Of a DNA stretch of 64,000 bases, positions 1-10,709 are shown piece after piece. The position numbers were made by a program, and so were the translations under genes. Origin of the DNA: an uncultured Thalassolituus sp. (lineage in GTDB: Bacteria > Pseudomonadota > Gammaproteobacteria > Pseudomonadales > Oceanobacteraceae); contig NZ_CATMFB010000019.1 of the NCBI RefSeq assembly GCF_950066645.1, forward strand, positions 1 through 64,000, in the 5' to 3' direction. The notes under the pieces were generated by a model. That model saw nothing but the letters and a program-made list of their open reading frames with translations, did not search any database and was not told the DNA's origin. Positions within the stretch are counted from its first letter, which is position 1. Every line of letters starts with the position of its first letter.

Positions 1-1
1 G

Positions 2-77
2 TGGTGGGTCGTGCTGGACTCGAACCAGCGACCAATTGGTTAAAAGCCAACTGCTCTACCAACTGAGCTAACGACCC
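2..77 (-). tRNA. tRNA-Lys (UUU)
   Basis: On the minus strand the sequence folds as a full cloverleaf with a 7-bp acceptor stem, GGTTCGAGTC T-arm and CTTTTAA anticodon loop, giving anticodon UUU (Lys). The 3' CCA is encoded. It lies just downstream of tol-pal-cpoB, where Escherichia coli also has a lysine tRNA cluster, so the arrangement looks ancestral. Confidence 0.97.
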
Positions 78-90
78 GAAGGAGCCGCGT

Positions 91-118
91 ATATTACTGA
101 TATTTTTTTTCGTGACAA
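91..118 (-). promoter_or_regulatory. Probable sigma70 promoter of tRNA-Lys
   Basis: Reading the minus strand, a TTGTCA -35 element (113-118) is followed after 16 bases by a TAATAT -10 element (91-96). A GC-rich discriminator comes next, just before the tRNA 5' end at 77. Both the spacing and the GC-rich discriminator are typical of stringently controlled stable-RNA promoters. This is inferred from sequence only. Confidence 0.5.
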
Positions 119-228
119 CCCTTTTTTTCAAAAAAGTTTAAGATTCATAGGGTTAGCGCAACTGGCTGCCATGAAAGTCATGCTACAAGGGAAGTCAGAA
201 GACAGGAAAGAGAAGGATCCGGCGGGGG

Positions 229-1038
229 TTATTCCACCGGAACTTTTTTGAGATACGATGTGGCGAGCGCCACAGTCCCATCAGCAGAGCCGCTGTACTC
301 GTCAATGACAGACTGGAGCACTTGCCGTGCCTCTGCGTTCTTCCCGGCCTTATGCAGGGTAACGCCCAGTTTGTAGGTAGCATCAGCAGCTTTGGTATGA
401 CTGGCAAAATCCGTCATAACCCGACGGAAACGAGCCTCTGCCACATCCAGGTGCCCTTCAACCAGGTTAACTTCACCCGACCAGTAAAGAGCATTCACGA
501 GCAACGGCGCCTCGGGGTAAGTCTCTGCGAAGCTGTCAAACGCCGCACCGGCTTCGGTGAATTTTTTGGCGCGAACCAGCTCCATCGCGGACTTGTAGGC
601 ATCTGCAGGTGAAGGCTTACCCACATCAGGGGTGGATGCCTCGGTCACAGGCGCTTTATTTGCACCAGTATCTGCATAGCTTGCCGACATCAGCGACGAT
701 ACACGACCATCAAGATCAAGATAACGATCCTGTTGCTCGCGTTCCATACGCTCAAGTCGGGCGCCCTGCTCTTCCAGTCGACCACGCAGAGTCGCGATTT
801 CATTCTGCATCTGCTCGACCTGCATCAGCAGCTCGCTGACAAGATTACCCGACCCGGAATTATCGACGGGCAGTTGAGCAACAACAGATTGAGAAGGAAG
901 TGCCGGCGAGGAAGGTTGTGTAACCTGAGGAGAGGCAGGTGCTACCACACGGGTAGCACCTACTGAGACCCAGCCGTCATCAGCGCTGGCACTGGCAGCC
1001 ATCGCTGCCAGCGTCAGAGTGAGGACCTGCCGTTTCAT
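229..1038 (-). CDS. cpoB: Cell division coordinator CpoB (YbgF), Tol-Pal system TPR protein
   Basis: This 269-residue periplasmic protein has an N-terminal signal peptide ending near ASASADD. A low-complexity Pro/Ser linker and a coiled coil at about residues 65-110 (rich in Glu, Gln and Arg) follow. The C-terminal half, from about residue 145, carries TPR repeats, including LYWSGEVNLVEGHLDVAEAR. The architecture is that of CpoB/YbgF, which links Tol-Pal constriction of the outer membrane to peptidoglycan synthesis by PBP1B. The ATG shares one base with the pal stop (TAATG), so the two are translationally coupled as the last genes of the tol operon. Confidence 0.95.
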   Translation of the reverse strand: MKRQVLTLTLAAMAASASADDGWVSVGATRVVAPASPQVTQPSSPALPSQSVVAQLPVDNSGSGNLVSELLMQVEQMQNEIATLRGRLEEQGARLERMEREQQDRYLDLDGRVSSLMSASYADTGANKAPVTEASTPDVGKPSPADAYKSAMELVRAKKFTEAGAAFDSFAETYPEAPLLVNALYWSGEVNLVEGHLDVAEARFRRVMTDFASHTKAADATYKLGVTLHKAGKNAEARQVLQSVIDEYSGSADGTVALATSYLKKVPVE

Positions 1039-1601
1039 TAACGGCTCTGGTATTTGATTTCTACGCGACGGTTTTTCGCCCAGCTGTCATCAGTGTGACC
1101 AGTTGCAGCAGGACGCTCTTCACCGTAAGAAACTACTTTGATCTGACCATCAGCAGCACCGTTAGCCATCAGGAAACGACGTACTGCGATCGCACGACGC
1201 TCACCCAGTGCCAGGTTGTACTCAGGAGTACCACGCTCATCTGCGTGACCTTCCAGAACAACACGGGCGCCTTTGTTAGCTGCCAGGTAAGAAGCGTGAG
1301 CAGTCAGAGCTGCTTTGCTTTCGCTCTTGATCGTAGACTGATCAAACGCGAAGTAGAAAGTGGTGATGTCCAGCAATGCTTTCTGAGCAGCGGTGTTGGC
1401 ATCTGACGCCAGAGACTCGCCCTGCAGAGATGCAGACTCAACACCTGCAGTTGCGCTGTCGCCAGCTTCGTTTGCCTGCTGCTCAGTTGCAGTCATGGCA
1501 GCGCCTGCACCCTCGTCGAGGTCGCTGTTGCTTGCACATGCGGTTACCAGCATGGCGCTGAAAGCGAGACCAAGTGCTTTGTACAGAGCTGTCTTTTGCA
1601 T
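1038..1601 (-). CDS. pal: Peptidoglycan-associated lipoprotein Pal
   Basis: Pal is the outer-membrane lipoprotein that anchors the membrane to peptidoglycan and binds TolB. The predicted 187-residue protein starts MQKTALYK and has a hydrophobic stretch ending in the lipobox LVTAC, so the mature protein begins at the Cys near residue 22. An OmpA-like domain fills the C-terminal two thirds, with the peptidoglycan-binding stretch EGHADERGTPEYN and later GERRA. The ATG at 1601 was chosen over an in-frame TTG five codons upstream because it gives a normal lipoprotein signal and has GGGAA before it. It lies between tolB and cpoB. Confidence 0.96.
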   Translation of the reverse strand: MQKTALYKALGLAFSAMLVTACASNSDLDEGAGAAMTATEQQANEAGDSATAGVESASLQGESLASDANTAAQKALLDITTFYFAFDQSTIKSESKAALTAHASYLAANKGARVVLEGHADERGTPEYNLALGERRAIAVRRFLMANGAADGQIKVVSYGEERPAATGHTDDSWAKNRRVEIKYQSR

Positions 1602-1642
1602 AATCAATATTCCCAAATTGAGGTTAATAGGTAGTTCTTTGT

Positions 1643-2923
1643 TTAATTCAATATCGGAGACCAGGCTGGCTCACGGACATCCCCATATCTGGATGGAAGC
1701 CGGAATTTTACCTCTCCGTCAACGGATACAGCCGCCAGAATACTTCTGTCATTTTCAGTTGCCGCATAAATTACCATACTTCCGTTAGGCGCAACACTAG
1801 GCGATTCGTCCAAATTCGTGTCTCGGGTCAATATCCTCACACGCCCGCTGCTCATTTCCTGAGAAGCGATATGAAAACTGTCGCCATTGCCATGTACGTA
1901 CACCATCTTACGGCCATCAGCAGTCATCCTTGCACGGGCATTGTAACTTCCTTCGAAGGTTACGCGCTTCACTGACCCTGTTTCACTGTCAAGTTTGTAA
2001 ATCTGCGGACCGCCCGCACGGCTTGATGTGAACAGAATATGTCGTCCGTCCGCCATCCACTGGGGTTCTGTATCAATCCCATAGTGGGTTGTAAGGCGTT
2101 CCACCTTACGGGTGTTCAGATTCATGACATAAATATCGGGGTTGCCGGCATTAGAGTGTACAAATGCCAGTCTGGTTCCGTCCGGTGAAAAAGAAGGTGC
2201 ACTGTTGGAACCATCAAATGATATGACTTTCTCACGACGACCAGTGCTCAGTTCCTGAAAGAAGATTTCACTCTGACCGTTCTCAAACGAAACGTAGGCG
2301 ACCTTCTTACCATCCGGAGACCAGGCGGGAGAAAGAATCGGATGTGAGGACTTAAAGATAAGCTGTTCACGCGCGCCGTCCGCGTCAGCGAAGTTCAGGT
2401 TGAAGCGGGTTCTCTCTTTGTTCGTGGTCACGTAAACCATCTTGGTGGAAAAAACACCGTCGATACCCGTCAGACGTTTGAAGATAAAGTCACTGATATA
2501 ATGCGCGAGATCGCGTAACTGAGTTGCCCGCCCTTTCACCCGGTGATGAAGTAGCTCGATCTGCTGGTGAACGTCTATCACATGAAACTCAATCGCATAC
2601 CCGGCTTCATCGGCGCTGATCCGTCCGACGACGATGAAATCCTGCTTCATACGGCGCCAGTCTGTATACACCACTTCTTCCGGGCGCACCGGTTTGCTTA
2701 ACATCAGTTGAGTATCCAGTGTCCGGAAATAGCCGGATGAGCCCAGATCATTGTTAATGATGGCGCTGATGTTTTCAGGGAGATTGGTGGCTCCGGTCCA
2801 TTCAAAAGGAACAACACTGATCGGAATCGCACTCTGGCGCCCCTGAGTGACTTCAATCACCAGTTCAGCCTGTGCATTGAGCGACAGTAATACCAATAGC
2901 GACAGAATAATTCTGTTTACCAC
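1643..2923 (-). CDS. tolB: Tol-Pal system translocation protein TolB
   Basis: TolB is a periplasmic beta-propeller that contacts Pal and TolA. The 426-residue product has a signal peptide (cleavage near NAQA-EL), an N-terminal alpha/beta domain, and from about residue 195 a run of propeller blades marked by repeated [22 protein letters not shown] and [11 protein letters not shown] motifs. The start is GTG, overlapping the end of tolA by seven bases, with GGAG ten bases upstream. Length matches the family (about 430). Confidence 0.97.
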   Translation of the reverse strand: MVNRIILSLLVLLSLNAQAELVIEVTQGRQSAIPISVVPFEWTGATNLPENISAIINNDLGSSGYFRTLDTQLMLSKPVRPEEVVYTDWRRMKQDFIVVGRISADEAGYAIEFHVIDVHQQIELLHHRVKGRATQLRDLAHYISDFIFKRLTGIDGVFSTKMVYVTTNKERTRFNLNFADADGAREQLIFKSSHPILSPAWSPDGKKVAYVSFENGQSEIFFQELSTGRREKVISFDGSNSAPSFSPDGTRLAFVHSNAGNPDIYVMNLNTRKVERLTTHYGIDTEPQWMADGRHILFTSSRAGGPQIYKLDSETGSVKRVTFEGSYNARARMTADGRKMVYVHGNGDSFHIASQEMSSGRVRILTRDTNLDESPSVAPNGSMVIYAATENDRSILAAVSVDGEVKFRLPSRYGDVREPAWSPILN

Positions 2924-3816
2924 GATGCATTCTCCGGACGGAATTTCATTGTCAGGGTGCGGAAATTCTTTTCGAACACCCGAATATCTTCTGGAACAGG
3001 TAATGGCGAGGCTTTCATGATGGCTTGCTCTACGGAGCGATCCAATGCGGCATGACCACTACTTTTTACTACATTGGCGGAGATCACCTCACCCGTTGGC
3101 ACCATAACCAGGCGTACTTCTACTTCCAGATTACGGGTGACGTTGGGTGGATAACTCCACTGAGATTCGATCTGAGCACGGATAAGATCCTGATACTCCG
3201 CTGTCATCTGAGCTGCTTTTTCGGCCGCCGCAGCCTGACGAGCCTGCTCTTCCTGGCGCCGGATTTCCGCTTCTGCCTGCTCCATGGCCAACTGCTCCAT
3301 CAGTGCCTGCTCGGCAGCGGCTTTTGCTGCAGCCTGGGCTTCTGCCTTTTCCCGCGCGGCCTTTTCAGCAGCCGCTTTCTCTTTCGCTGCTTTTTCAGCC
3401 GCCGCTTTTTCTTTGATCGCCTTATCTTTGGCTGCTTTTTCCGCTGCGGCCTTTTCTTTCAGCGCTTTCTCTTTTGCGGCCTTCTCTCTGGCCGCTTTAT
3501 CCGCTGCAGCTTTCTCTTTTGCCGCCTTTTCTCTGGCGGCTTTCTGCGCAGCCGCTTTTTCACGGGCGGCCTGCTCGCGCGCCTGTTTTTCCTGACGAAG
3601 TCGTTCCTGTTCCTGAAGTTTCTTCTTCAGTTCTCGATCCTTTACTGCCTTGTTCTCTGTCTGAACCACATTCGCAACCATGTGCGGCGGTACAGGTTCT
3701 GGCATGACCTGCGCGTCGCGGCGCCACTCACCGATGAGAAGCGCGATCGCGACAATATGCACCAGAATTGCTACAAGAACCGGAAGCTTGTAACTACCGG
3801 GATGACGCCAGCTCAT
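2917..3816 (-). CDS. tolA: Cell envelope integrity protein TolA
   Basis: TolA spans from the inner membrane through the periplasm, coupling TolQ/TolR proton flow to TolB and Pal. The 299-residue product has one membrane segment (about 12-29, [20 protein letters not shown]). A long Ala/Lys/Glu-rich helical rod follows (about 60-205), built from repeated [10 protein letters not shown]-like units. A compact C-terminal domain (about 205-299) carries the TonB/TolA-type stretch [18 protein letters not shown]. One base separates it from tolR and it overlaps tolB, so this is one operon. Confidence 0.96.
   Translation of the reverse strand: MSWRHPGSYKLPVLVAILVHIVAIALLIGEWRRDAQVMPEPVPPHMVANVVQTENKAVKDRELKKKLQEQERLRQEKQAREQAAREKAAAQKAAREKAAKEKAAADKAAREKAAKEKALKEKAAAEKAAKDKAIKEKAAAEKAAKEKAAAEKAAREKAEAQAAAKAAAEQALMEQLAMEQAEAEIRRQEEQARQAAAAEKAAQMTAEYQDLIRAQIESQWSYPPNVTRNLEVEVRLVMVPTGEVISANVVKSSGHAALDRSVEQAIMKASPLPVPEDIRVFEKNFRTLTMKFRPENASW
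3320..3580 (-). repeat. Short-period Ala/Lys/Glu coding repeat in tolA
   Basis: About 260 bases inside tolA encode tandem 5- to 10-residue units of the form (A)EKAAxEKAAx. They are visible as recurrent GCxGCTTTTTC/GCxGCCTTTTC words on the plus strand. The repeat forms the helical rod and is prone to length change by slippage. Confidence 0.85.
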
Positions 3817-3817
3817 A

Positions 3818-4267
3818 TCAGCGACGTGCCTCCGGATCAGGTGCTTCTGTCACCAGACCAACATTGCTGATGCCAACGCCCTGGAGATTCCCCATCAGTT
3901 GCACCACCCGCCCATAAGGCACTCCCTGATCGCCCCGGATCATGACCCGGGTCTGCGGTTGTGCGGTCATCAGCTTCGATGCGTAAGACGTCACGTCAGC
4001 AAGACTCATCGACTGCGGATCTTCCTCATCGCGCTCAATAAAATATGCCCCGTCGCTGGTTACAGAAATAATCAGTGTGGAGTCGTCCGGATCAATATCT
4101 GTCGGCGTGGAATCTACATCGGGAAGGTTAACTGGCACGGTCTGCACCAGCATAGGGGCAGTCACCATAAAAATAATCAGTAACACCAGCATAACGTCGA
4201 TATAAGGCACGACGTTTATCTCAGCCATTGGCCGGCGTTTTGGGCCCTGCTGTTGAATCGGTTCCAT
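3818..4267 (-). CDS. tolR: Tol-Pal system protein TolR (ExbD family)
   Basis: TolR is the single-span partner of TolQ in the proton channel that energises TolA. The 149-residue product has the conserved stretch [19 protein letters not shown], whose Asp in the membrane helix (about residue 24) is the proton-path residue, followed by a periplasmic ExbD/TolR domain. The ATG shares one base with the tolQ stop (TGATG), indicating translational coupling. Length is as expected for the family. Confidence 0.96.
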   Translation of the reverse strand: MEPIQQQGPKRRPMAEINVVPYIDVMLVLLIIFMVTAPMLVQTVPVNLPDVDSTPTDIDPDDSTLIISVTSDGAYFIERDEEDPQSMSLADVTSYASKLMTAQPQTRVMIRGDQGVPYGRVVQLMGNLQGVGISNVGLVTEAPDPEARR

Positions 4268-4974
4268 CAGTGAGACTCCGCACCTGCCTTCACAGACTGG
4301 TGCATTTTGTGCGCCTGGCGGTACAGCAGCGAACTGAATTCATCAGCAAAGGTGGTCAGGCCCGTGCTGATTTTATCGGTCGTCGCCACGTAGCGGTTGT
4401 AGAAAATAACCGCAGGAATTGCGGCCAGCAGTCCCATGGCGGTGGCAACCAGAGCCTCTGAAATACCCGGCGCTACCGTGGCGATCGTCGCCTGCTTAAC
4501 ACTCGCAAGACCATGGAAAGAATGCATGATGCCCCACACCGTACCAAACAGACCGATATACGGGCTGGTTGAACCAATGGTCGCGAGCAGTGGCAGATGA
4601 TTATCCAACTCTTCACTTTCGCGGGTAATCGCAACGCGCAGTGCACGCTGAACACCGGTCATAACCGCATCCGGGTCACTGGTGTTCTGCTGCCGCATAC
4701 GGCTGAATTCTTTCAGCCCTGCCATAAATACATTCTCTGCAGCACTGGTGTAAGGCTGTGCCTTACACTCCCGATACAGCTCATTAAAATCAATACCCGA
4801 CCAGAAACGCTCCTCAAAGGCACGCAGTTCTTTGTGAGTCGCTGACAGTAAACGACCACGCTGGACGATGATGATCCAGCTGACAACAGAGGCTGCAATC
4901 AGCATCAGCATGACCAGCTGCACGACGAAACTGGCGTTAAGGATCAGATTGAGGATAGACATGGATTCGTTCAC
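4267..4974 (-). CDS. tolQ: Tol-Pal system protein TolQ (MotA/TolQ/ExbB family)
   Basis: TolQ is the three-span inner-membrane subunit of the Tol proton channel. The 235-residue product has hydrophobic segments near residues 15-37, 130-155 and 170-195. The signature regions are [20 protein letters not shown] and [20 protein letters not shown]. The start is GTG, supported by CGGAG five bases upstream; an internal ATG four codons later lacks a ribosome site. It is followed with a one-base overlap by tolR and preceded by ybgC. Confidence 0.96.
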   Translation of the reverse strand: MNESMSILNLILNASFVVQLVMLMLIAASVVSWIIIVQRGRLLSATHKELRAFEERFWSGIDFNELYRECKAQPYTSAAENVFMAGLKEFSRMRQQNTSDPDAVMTGVQRALRVAITRESEELDNHLPLLATIGSTSPYIGLFGTVWGIMHSFHGLASVKQATIATVAPGISEALVATAMGLLAAIPAVIFYNRYVATTDKISTGLTTFADEFSSLLYRQAHKMHQSVKAGAESH

Positions 4975-4996
4975 GATTGCTCCGGCAATACTCGGG

Positions 4997-5407
4997 TTAT
5001 TTCGGGGTTAACTGTTCGGCGACGTCTGCAGGAATCGCCACTGGACGCCCTGCTTCATTAATACAGGCAGCACGCACGGTAGCTTCTGCCAGAATTTCTT
5101 CTGTTCCATCAGACCGGCGCAGGGCCGTCTGGTTCAATGTCATTCCGGCTTTCGATATCTCATCCAGGCTGACAGTGACAATGATTTCTTCATCAAGCAG
5201 CGCTGGGCGGCGATACTTCACCGACAGATCACGGACGACAAACCTGAGCCCCTGCTCCATAAGACGGTGCTGGTTAAATCCAGCGGCCCGAAGCCATTCA
5301 CTGCGGGCACGCTCAAAAAACTTCAGATAATTTGCGTAGTAAACGATACCGCCAGCGTCAGTATCTTCAATATAAATACGCACGGGCCATTCAAACAGAT
5401 TCATCAT
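4997..5407 (-). CDS. ybgC: Tol-Pal-associated acyl-CoA thioesterase YbgC
   Basis: YbgC is a small hotdog-fold thioesterase, normally the first gene of the tol-pal operon. The 136-residue protein has the catalytic signature [20 protein letters not shown] near its N terminus, with the active-site Asp in DTDAGG, and the helix [12 protein letters not shown]. Two adjacent ATG codons (5407, 5404) overlap the last codons of ruvB. Start 5407 is given, but 5404 is equally possible, since AAAGG lies directly in front of the pair. Its exact physiological thioester is not settled; in other bacteria it has been linked to acyl-CoA and phospholipid metabolism. Confidence 0.93.
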   Translation of the reverse strand: MMNLFEWPVRIYIEDTDAGGIVYYANYLKFFERARSEWLRAAGFNQHRLMEQGLRFVVRDLSVKYRRPALLDEEIIVTVSLDEISKAGMTLNQTALRRSDGTEEILAEATVRAACINEAGRPVAIPADVAEQLTPK

Positions 5408-6422
5408 CCTTTCCGAGTCTGGCAGGCAAATCAATACCGAAGTGAAGGTAAGCCATGCGGGTCGCTACCCGGCCTCTCGGGGTGCGGGTGATGTACCCCT
5501 GCTGCATCAGATACGGCTCCAGCACATCCTCAATCGTATCTCTTTCTTCTCCGATAGAGGCTGCCAGGCTGTCGACGCCTGCAGGGCCACCGTCATACTT
5601 TTCCAGAAGCGTGAGCAGCAGACGACGATCCATGTGATCGAAACCATGTGCATCAACATTGAGCATATTCAGAGCCAGGTCCGCGATGTCTTTAGTCACC
5701 CGGCCTTCTCCTTTTACTTCTGCATAGTCTCTGACCCTGCGCAAAAGGCGATTCGCAATACGCGGAGTGCCTCGCGCCCTGCGCGCAATTTCTGTCGCGC
5801 CTTCGTCATCAACCTCAAGTCCCATGAGCCGGCCCGAACGGCTGACAATATGACTGAGATCGGCAACGTTATAGAACTCAAGTCGCTGAACGATACCAAA
5901 ACGGTCACGCAACGGAGACGTAAGCAGGCCAGCTCTGGTCGTGGCTCCTACGAGAGTAAACGCAGGGAGGTCTATTTTGATCGAGCGTGCGGCCGGGCCT
6001 TCACCCACCATTATATCCAGCTGGTAATCCTCCATCGCCGGATAGAGAACTTCTTCAACTGCAGGATTAAGACGATGGATTTCATCAATAAACAGAACAT
6101 CGCCTTCTTCCAGGCTCGTCAACATGGCGGCGAGATCTCCCGCCTTTTCCAACACCGGACCTGACGTTGATTTGATCTGTGCGCCCATTTCTTCGGCGAT
6201 GATATTGGCCAGGGTTGTCTTACCCAGGCCCGGAGGGCCAAACACCAGAGTATGATCCAGTGCTTCACCGCGTCCGCGGGCAGCGCCAATAAAAATCTCC
6301 ATCTGCTCCCGCACATGCGATTGCCCCACGTAATCGGCCAGCATTTTGGGTCGAATTGCGCGGTCCTGCTTTTCTTCGCCAATCTGGGGGGCTGCGGAGA
6401 TAAAGCGATCTGTCTCGATCAT
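5391..6422 (-). CDS. ruvB: Holliday junction branch migration ATPase RuvB
   Basis: RuvB forms the hexameric AAA+ motor that drives Holliday junction migration with RuvA. The 343-residue protein starts [10 protein letters not shown] and carries Walker [11 protein letters not shown], Walker [11 protein letters not shown], sensor-1 GATTRAG and the arginine finger region [11 protein letters not shown]-terminal winged helix ends [15 protein letters not shown]. The ATG overlaps the ruvA stop by four bases (ATGA), which decides this start over an in-frame codon 57 bases upstream. Its 3' end overlaps ybgC. Confidence 0.97.
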   Translation of the reverse strand: MIETDRFISAAPQIGEEKQDRAIRPKMLADYVGQSHVREQMEIFIGAARGRGEALDHTLVFGPPGLGKTTLANIIAEEMGAQIKSTSGPVLEKAGDLAAMLTSLEEGDVLFIDEIHRLNPAVEEVLYPAMEDYQLDIMVGEGPAARSIKIDLPAFTLVGATTRAGLLTSPLRDRFGIVQRLEFYNVADLSHIVSRSGRLMGLEVDDEGATEIARRARGTPRIANRLLRRVRDYAEVKGEGRVTKDIADLALNMLNVDAHGFDHMDRRLLLTLLEKYDGGPAGVDSLAASIGEERDTIEDVLEPYLMQQGYITRTPRGRVATRMAYLHFGIDLPARLGKDDESV

Positions 6423-7030
6423 TTGCCACCCATGGTATTGCGTAAGGCCTGTCGGATCATATCTTCTGCGGTCGTACACTGGTCAGCCACGCTGATCAGC
6501 ATTTTGGAGGCATCCTGCGGTTTGTAACCCAGCGCGATCAGGGCACTTTCCGCTTCCTGTATCAGCTGATCCTGGGTTTGCTTGTCAGCTGCATCTGCAG
6601 CAGCCCACAGAGGTGCTGGCGCCTGCCACTCTTTCAGGCGATCTTTCATTTCAACAATCAGACGCTCTGCGGTTTTCTTACCCACCCCTGGCAACCGGGT
6701 CAGAGACTTAACATCTTCACTGTGAACACAGGAAGCGAACGCGTTCACGTCCATACCGGAAAGAATCGCCAGCGCCAGCTTCGGCCCGACACCACTGACC
6801 TTGATCAGAGTCCGGAATAAAGTCCGCTGTTCTTTATCGCTGAAACCGTAAAGCTGGTGCGCATCTTCGCGAATCGCGAGATGGGTATACAGTGTGACAG
6901 GGGCGCCAATAGTGCCCAACACTGCAAACGTAGAGAGCGGTGCCTGGACTTCGTAACCAACCCCCTGCACATCAATAAGTAGCTCAGGAGCCTGTTTTTC
7001 GAGAATAAATCCCTGGAGACGACCAATCAT
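6419..7030 (-). CDS. ruvA: Holliday junction DNA helicase subunit RuvA
   Basis: RuvA tetramers bind the four-way junction and load RuvB. The 203-residue protein begins [20 protein letters not shown], an OB-fold domain. Two helix-hairpin-helix motifs follow, including [13 protein letters not shown]-like ([13 protein letters not shown]) and [19 protein letters not shown] flexible linker near residues 140-155 precedes the C-terminal RuvB-binding domain. It overlaps ruvB by four bases and follows ruvC after a 67-base gap. Confidence 0.97.
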   Translation of the reverse strand: MIGRLQGFILEKQAPELLIDVQGVGYEVQAPLSTFAVLGTIGAPVTLYTHLAIREDAHQLYGFSDKEQRTLFRTLIKVSGVGPKLALAILSGMDVNAFASCVHSEDVKSLTRLPGVGKKTAERLIVEMKDRLKEWQAPAPLWAAADAADKQTQDQLIQEAESALIALGYKPQDASKMLISVADQCTTAEDMIRQALRNTMGGK

Positions 7031-7097
7031 TCAGCTAGACACACAATTCAGATAAAAACGGGCATAGACTATCAGTAAAGTCAGCGCGGACTCAATG

Positions 7098-7616
7098 TCA
7101 GGAAGCCCGCCCCCGACGAAAGGTCTTCAGGCCTGCGCGACTGATCAGACTGGCGTTGGTGTGGGCATGGCAGAGCGCAATTGCCAGGGCGTCGGCGGCG
7201 TCGGCCTGAGGAAGCCCAGGAAGTTTGAGCAGGCGCTGCACCATATGCTGGACCTGCTCTTTGTCTGCAGCGCCGGTGCCGACGACCGCCTGTTTGATTG
7301 TTCGTGGTGCGTACTCATGTACTGGCAGGTTCTGCAGTGTCGCCGCGAGAATGGCGACTCCCCTTGCCTGCCCCAACTTCAGAGCAGAGTCGGCATTGCG
7401 CCCCATAAATACCTGTTCGATGGCAAATTCCTGCGGGATATACTCTTCGATCAGCGTGATGATGCTCTCATGGATGACCTTCAGACGTTCTGGAAGCTCC
7501 CCTTTCCCCGTGCGGATACAGCCACTGGTAATGTATTCACAACGCGCACCTACCGTATTAATCAGGCCAAAACCTGTAATACGTGAACCGGGATCTATGC
7601 CCAGAATAATGGCCAT
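7098..7616 (-). CDS. ruvC: Crossover junction endodeoxyribonuclease RuvC
   Basis: RuvC cuts Holliday junctions symmetrically. The 172-residue protein starts [17 protein letters not shown]. The acidic active-site residues are visible in GIDPGS, in the FAIEQVF region, and in the C-terminal [14 protein letters not shown]. The ATG at 7616 fits the family N terminus and lies one base after the stop of the upstream lipoprotein gene. A longer in-frame extension would run into that gene. Confidence 0.96.
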   Translation of the reverse strand: MAIILGIDPGSRITGFGLINTVGARCEYITSGCIRTGKGELPERLKVIHESIITLIEEYIPQEFAIEQVFMGRNADSALKLGQARGVAILAATLQNLPVHEYAPRTIKQAVVGTGAADKEQVQHMVQRLLKLPGLPQADAADALAIALCHAHTNASLISRAGLKTFRRGRAS

Positions 7617-7617
7617 G

Positions 7618-7998
7618 TCAGGGTTGCTCGAATACCCACTTCTGCCCGGTTTCAAGGTCCGTCACGGTGAGACGTTTCCAGTCTTCAGGCAAAGTGATTC
7701 TGCGGCACGGGCTTGTCATCATCTGAGGAAGCATACTGCCCGCTGCCGGCTTGCTGATTTCGTAAGCAATATTCACCCCTTTGCGATCGCGGGTCTGCTC
7801 TTTGACTTCAACACCATACCCGGGAGTCGGACGCTCGCCTGCATTAATGGTGAGTTCGCGGTCCAGCAGGGTCACCCCAGCCATCACGCCACAGTTAAGG
7901 CTGTTTTTGGAATACAGTTCGACAGGCTTTGCCTGACCTGCACAGGCCGCCAGCATCAGGCTGCAGCAGAGAACAACAGTGGCTCGGATGACTTGCAT
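7618..7998 (-). CDS. Small lipoprotein resembling the PrcB C-terminal family
   Basis: The predicted 126-residue protein has a lipoprotein signal, [20 protein letters not shown], with lipobox LAAC. The rest resembles the PrcB_C-type domain: [16 protein letters not shown] followed by a strand-rich stretch and [14 protein letters not shown]. The family match is from pattern memory only. ATG 7998 was chosen because GGAAAG lies eight bases upstream; the ATG at 8010 has none and directly abuts the clpB terminator. It sits one base before ruvC, a position often held by yebC in other gammaproteobacteria. Its function is unknown; a protease-associated or inhibitor-like role is only a guess. Confidence 0.7.
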   Translation of the reverse strand: MQVIRATVVLCCSLMLAACAGQAKPVELYSKNSLNCGVMAGVTLLDRELTINAGERPTPGYGVEVKEQTRDRKGVNIAYEISKPAAGSMLPQMMTSPCRRITLPEDWKRLTVTDLETGQKWVFEQP

Positions 7999-8010
7999 TT
8001 TACTTTCCAT

Positions 8011-8042
8011 AAAAAAGGCCGGTATCAGTGCGGATACCGGCC
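8011..8042 (-). terminator. Rho-independent terminator of clpB
   Basis: Reading the minus strand, GGCCGGTATC pairs perfectly with GATACCGGCC across a six-base loop and is followed by six T residues. It lies 38 bases beyond the clpB stop and immediately upstream of the lipoprotein gene. It therefore separates the heat-shock gene from the lipoprotein-ruvCAB group. Confidence 0.9.
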
Positions 8043-8080
8043 GAGTATACAGGCCCGGGGCGGGCCTGTCAGGGGATGCT

Positions 8081-10666
8081 TCAGCGACTGCTGAAGGTGA
8101 AACTGTCGTCCTGCACATCAGCCACTATGGTTTCTCCCGGCATAAAGCGCCCCGAGAGAATATCCTGAGCCAGTGGGTTTTCAATCCAGCGCTGTATCGC
8201 CCGTTTCAGCGGCCGCGCGCCGTACACTGGGTCATATCCGACGTCCACCAGCTTAGTAGTCGCAGCGTCCGTCAGTTCCAGTGCGAGATCCCGTTCTTTC
8301 AGGCGTTCATGCAACATGTGTAACTGAATATCGGCAATCCCTCGGATCTGATCTTTTTCCAGCGGATGGAAAACGACTGCCTCATCAATCCGGTTGATGA
8401 ACTCAGGACGGAAGTGGTTACCCACGACGTCCATCACAGCATCACGCATCACCTCGTAATTACCCTCCGGTGCCAGGGTCTGAATCAGGTCAGAGCCAAG
8501 GTTAGAAGTCATCACCAGTACGGTGTTCTTGAAATCCACCCGGCGCCCCTGGCCATCAGTCAGCTGTCCGTCATCGAGAACCTGCAGGAGAAGATTGAAG
8601 ACGTCAGGATGCGCTTTCTCAACCTCATCAAGCAGGATGACGGAGTATGGCTTGCGACGAACGGCCTCAGTGAGATACCCACCCTCTTCGTAACCGACAT
8701 ACCCCGGAGGCGCCCCTATCAGACGGGCAACAGAGTGTTTCTCCATATATTCCGACATATCGATACGCACCATGGCATCGCGGCTATCAAACAGAAAACC
8801 TGCTAATGCTTTGCATAATTCGGTTTTGCCGACGCCGGTTGGTCCCAGGAAAAGGAATGAACCATTCGGACGATTCGGGTCCGACAGCCCGGCGCGTGAA
8901 CGGCGCACCGCGTTGGCGACTGCCGCGATCGCCTGATCCTGACCAACCACAGATTCATGCAGAACGTCTTCCATACGCAGGAGCTTCTCACGTTCACCTT
9001 CCAGCATTTTCGTGACAGGAACGCCGGTCCATTTGGAGACAACTTCGGCAATCTCATCTTCGGTCACCTTGTTTCGCAGCAGGGTGAACTCCTGCGTGCC
9101 TGTGTTTTCTGCTTCTGCCGCAGACGCGAGTTGCTTTTCCAGTTCAGGAATACGGCCGTACTGGAGTTCCGACATTTTCTGCAGGTCACCCGCACGACGC
9201 GCAGCTTCCAGCTCCATGCGGGCCTGTTCAAGCAGTTCTTTCGCTTTACTCGCACCTTCCAGCAAAGCCTTCTCTTTCTTCCAGACTTCTTCAAGTTCAA
9301 CGTAGGAAGCGCCCGCCTTGTTAATCTCTTCATTCAGATCATTAAGGCGTTTGCGCGCCGCTTCGTCTTTTTCTTTGCGCAACGCTTCGCGCTCGATCTT
9401 TAACTGAATCAGGCGGCGCTCCAGACGGTCCATCTCCTGAGGCTTGGAGTCTATTTCCATACGGATTACCGAGGCGGCCTCATCAACAAGATCAATCGCT
9501 TTATCAGGCAGGCGACGATCGGCGATATAGCGCTGCGACAACTTCGCTGCAGCGATAATGGCGCTGTCGGTAATCTGTACGCCGTGGTGGACTTCGTACC
9601 GTTCTTTCAGACCACGCAGAATGGCAATGGAGTCTTCAACACTTGGCTCATCCACTGTCACTTTCTGGAAACGACGCTCCAGCGCCGCATCTTTCTCAAT
9701 GAATTCCCGATACTCGTCCAGCGTAGTTGCACCTACGCAGTGCAGCTCACCACGCGCCAGTGCTGGCTTGAGCATATTGCCAGCATCCATCGCACCATCA
9801 CTCTTACCTGCGCCCACCATAGTGTGCAGTTCATCAATAAAGAGAATGATACGACCTTCTTCTTTCGAAACGTCCTTCAGAACGGCCTTGAGTCGCTCTT
9901 CAAATTCACCGCGATATTTTGCCCCTGCCAACAAAGCGCCCATATCCAGAGACAGAATGCGTTTGTTTTTCAGGTTCTCTGGCACTTCACCATTGATAAT
10001 GCGCTGAGCCAGACCTTCAACCACGGCGGTTTTACCCACACCAGGAGGACCGATCAGTACCGGGTTGTTTTTGGTGCGGCGCTGCAGAACCTGAATCGTG
10101 CGACGGATCTCTTCGTCGCGACCAATCACAGGGTCCAGCTTTCCCGCCTCTGCCCGCTCGGTCAGATCGACACAGTACTTGCTGAGTGCCTGTCTGCTGT
10201 CTTCTGCATTTGCGTCTGTCACTTTCTCACCACCACGCATGTCTTTAATTGCCTGTTCCAACTTCTGCCGGTCGATACCAGCAGCCTTCAGAGCCCGCCC
10301 TGTTGCTCCCTTGTCGTCAAGTGCGGCGAGCAGAAACACCTCGCTGGAGACAAACTGATCACCCCCTTTCTGGGCTTCTTTGTCCGCGAGGTTGAGTATC
10401 CGCCCCAGTTCAGGAGCGAGCTGAATATTGCCGTCCGGGCTACTGACGCGAGGTTGATCTGACATGATGGCCCTGAGCGCTTTCTCAAGTTCGACGACAT
10501 TGACGCCAGCACGGCGCAGCACGTCTTTCGCTGAGCTGTCTGTCTGTTCGAACAAGGCGATCAGTACGTGCACTGTATCAATCTGATTATGATCCTGACC
10601 CAGTGCAATGCTCTGACTTTCTGCCAGAGCGTTCTGGAGACTGGTGGTCAATCGATCCATACGCAT
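8081..10666 (-). CDS. clpB: ATP-dependent disaggregase chaperone ClpB
   Basis: ClpB works with DnaK to pull proteins out of aggregates. The 861-residue protein has the N-terminal Clp repeat domain, NBD1 with Walker [10 protein letters not shown] (about residue 205), a coiled-coil middle domain (about 410-525, Glu/Arg/Lys rich) and NBD2 with [10 protein letters not shown] (about 605). Length equals the family norm. The ATG has AGGAG eight bases upstream. A GTTGAAA-N13-CCGCATCT element upstream matches a sigma32 promoter, and a strong terminator follows, so it is probably a single-gene heat-shock unit. Confidence 0.98.
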   Translation of the reverse strand: MRMDRLTTSLQNALAESQSIALGQDHNQIDTVHVLIALFEQTDSSAKDVLRRAGVNVVELEKALRAIMSDQPRVSSPDGNIQLAPELGRILNLADKEAQKGGDQFVSSEVFLLAALDDKGATGRALKAAGIDRQKLEQAIKDMRGGEKVTDANAEDSRQALSKYCVDLTERAEAGKLDPVIGRDEEIRRTIQVLQRRTKNNPVLIGPPGVGKTAVVEGLAQRIINGEVPENLKNKRILSLDMGALLAGAKYRGEFEERLKAVLKDVSKEEGRIILFIDELHTMVGAGKSDGAMDAGNMLKPALARGELHCVGATTLDEYREFIEKDAALERRFQKVTVDEPSVEDSIAILRGLKERYEVHHGVQITDSAIIAAAKLSQRYIADRRLPDKAIDLVDEAASVIRMEIDSKPQEMDRLERRLIQLKIEREALRKEKDEAARKRLNDLNEEINKAGASYVELEEVWKKEKALLEGASKAKELLEQARMELEAARRAGDLQKMSELQYGRIPELEKQLASAAEAENTGTQEFTLLRNKVTEDEIAEVVSKWTGVPVTKMLEGEREKLLRMEDVLHESVVGQDQAIAAVANAVRRSRAGLSDPNRPNGSFLFLGPTGVGKTELCKALAGFLFDSRDAMVRIDMSEYMEKHSVARLIGAPPGYVGYEEGGYLTEAVRRKPYSVILLDEVEKAHPDVFNLLLQVLDDGQLTDGQGRRVDFKNTVLVMTSNLGSDLIQTLAPEGNYEVMRDAVMDVVGNHFRPEFINRIDEAVVFHPLEKDQIRGIADIQLHMLHERLKERDLALELTDAATTKLVDVGYDPVYGARPLKRAIQRWIENPLAQDILSGRFMPGETIVADVQDDSFTFSSR

Positions 10667-10709
10667 AAAACGTTCTCCTGCCCTTTCCGGGAATATCTGC
10701 TTACAACAG

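Noticed and set aside
3284-3595. Long Ala/Phe-rich open frame opposite tolA
   Set aside because: It is the mirror of the low-complexity Lys/Glu/Ala repeat of tolA; no ribosome site or known protein.
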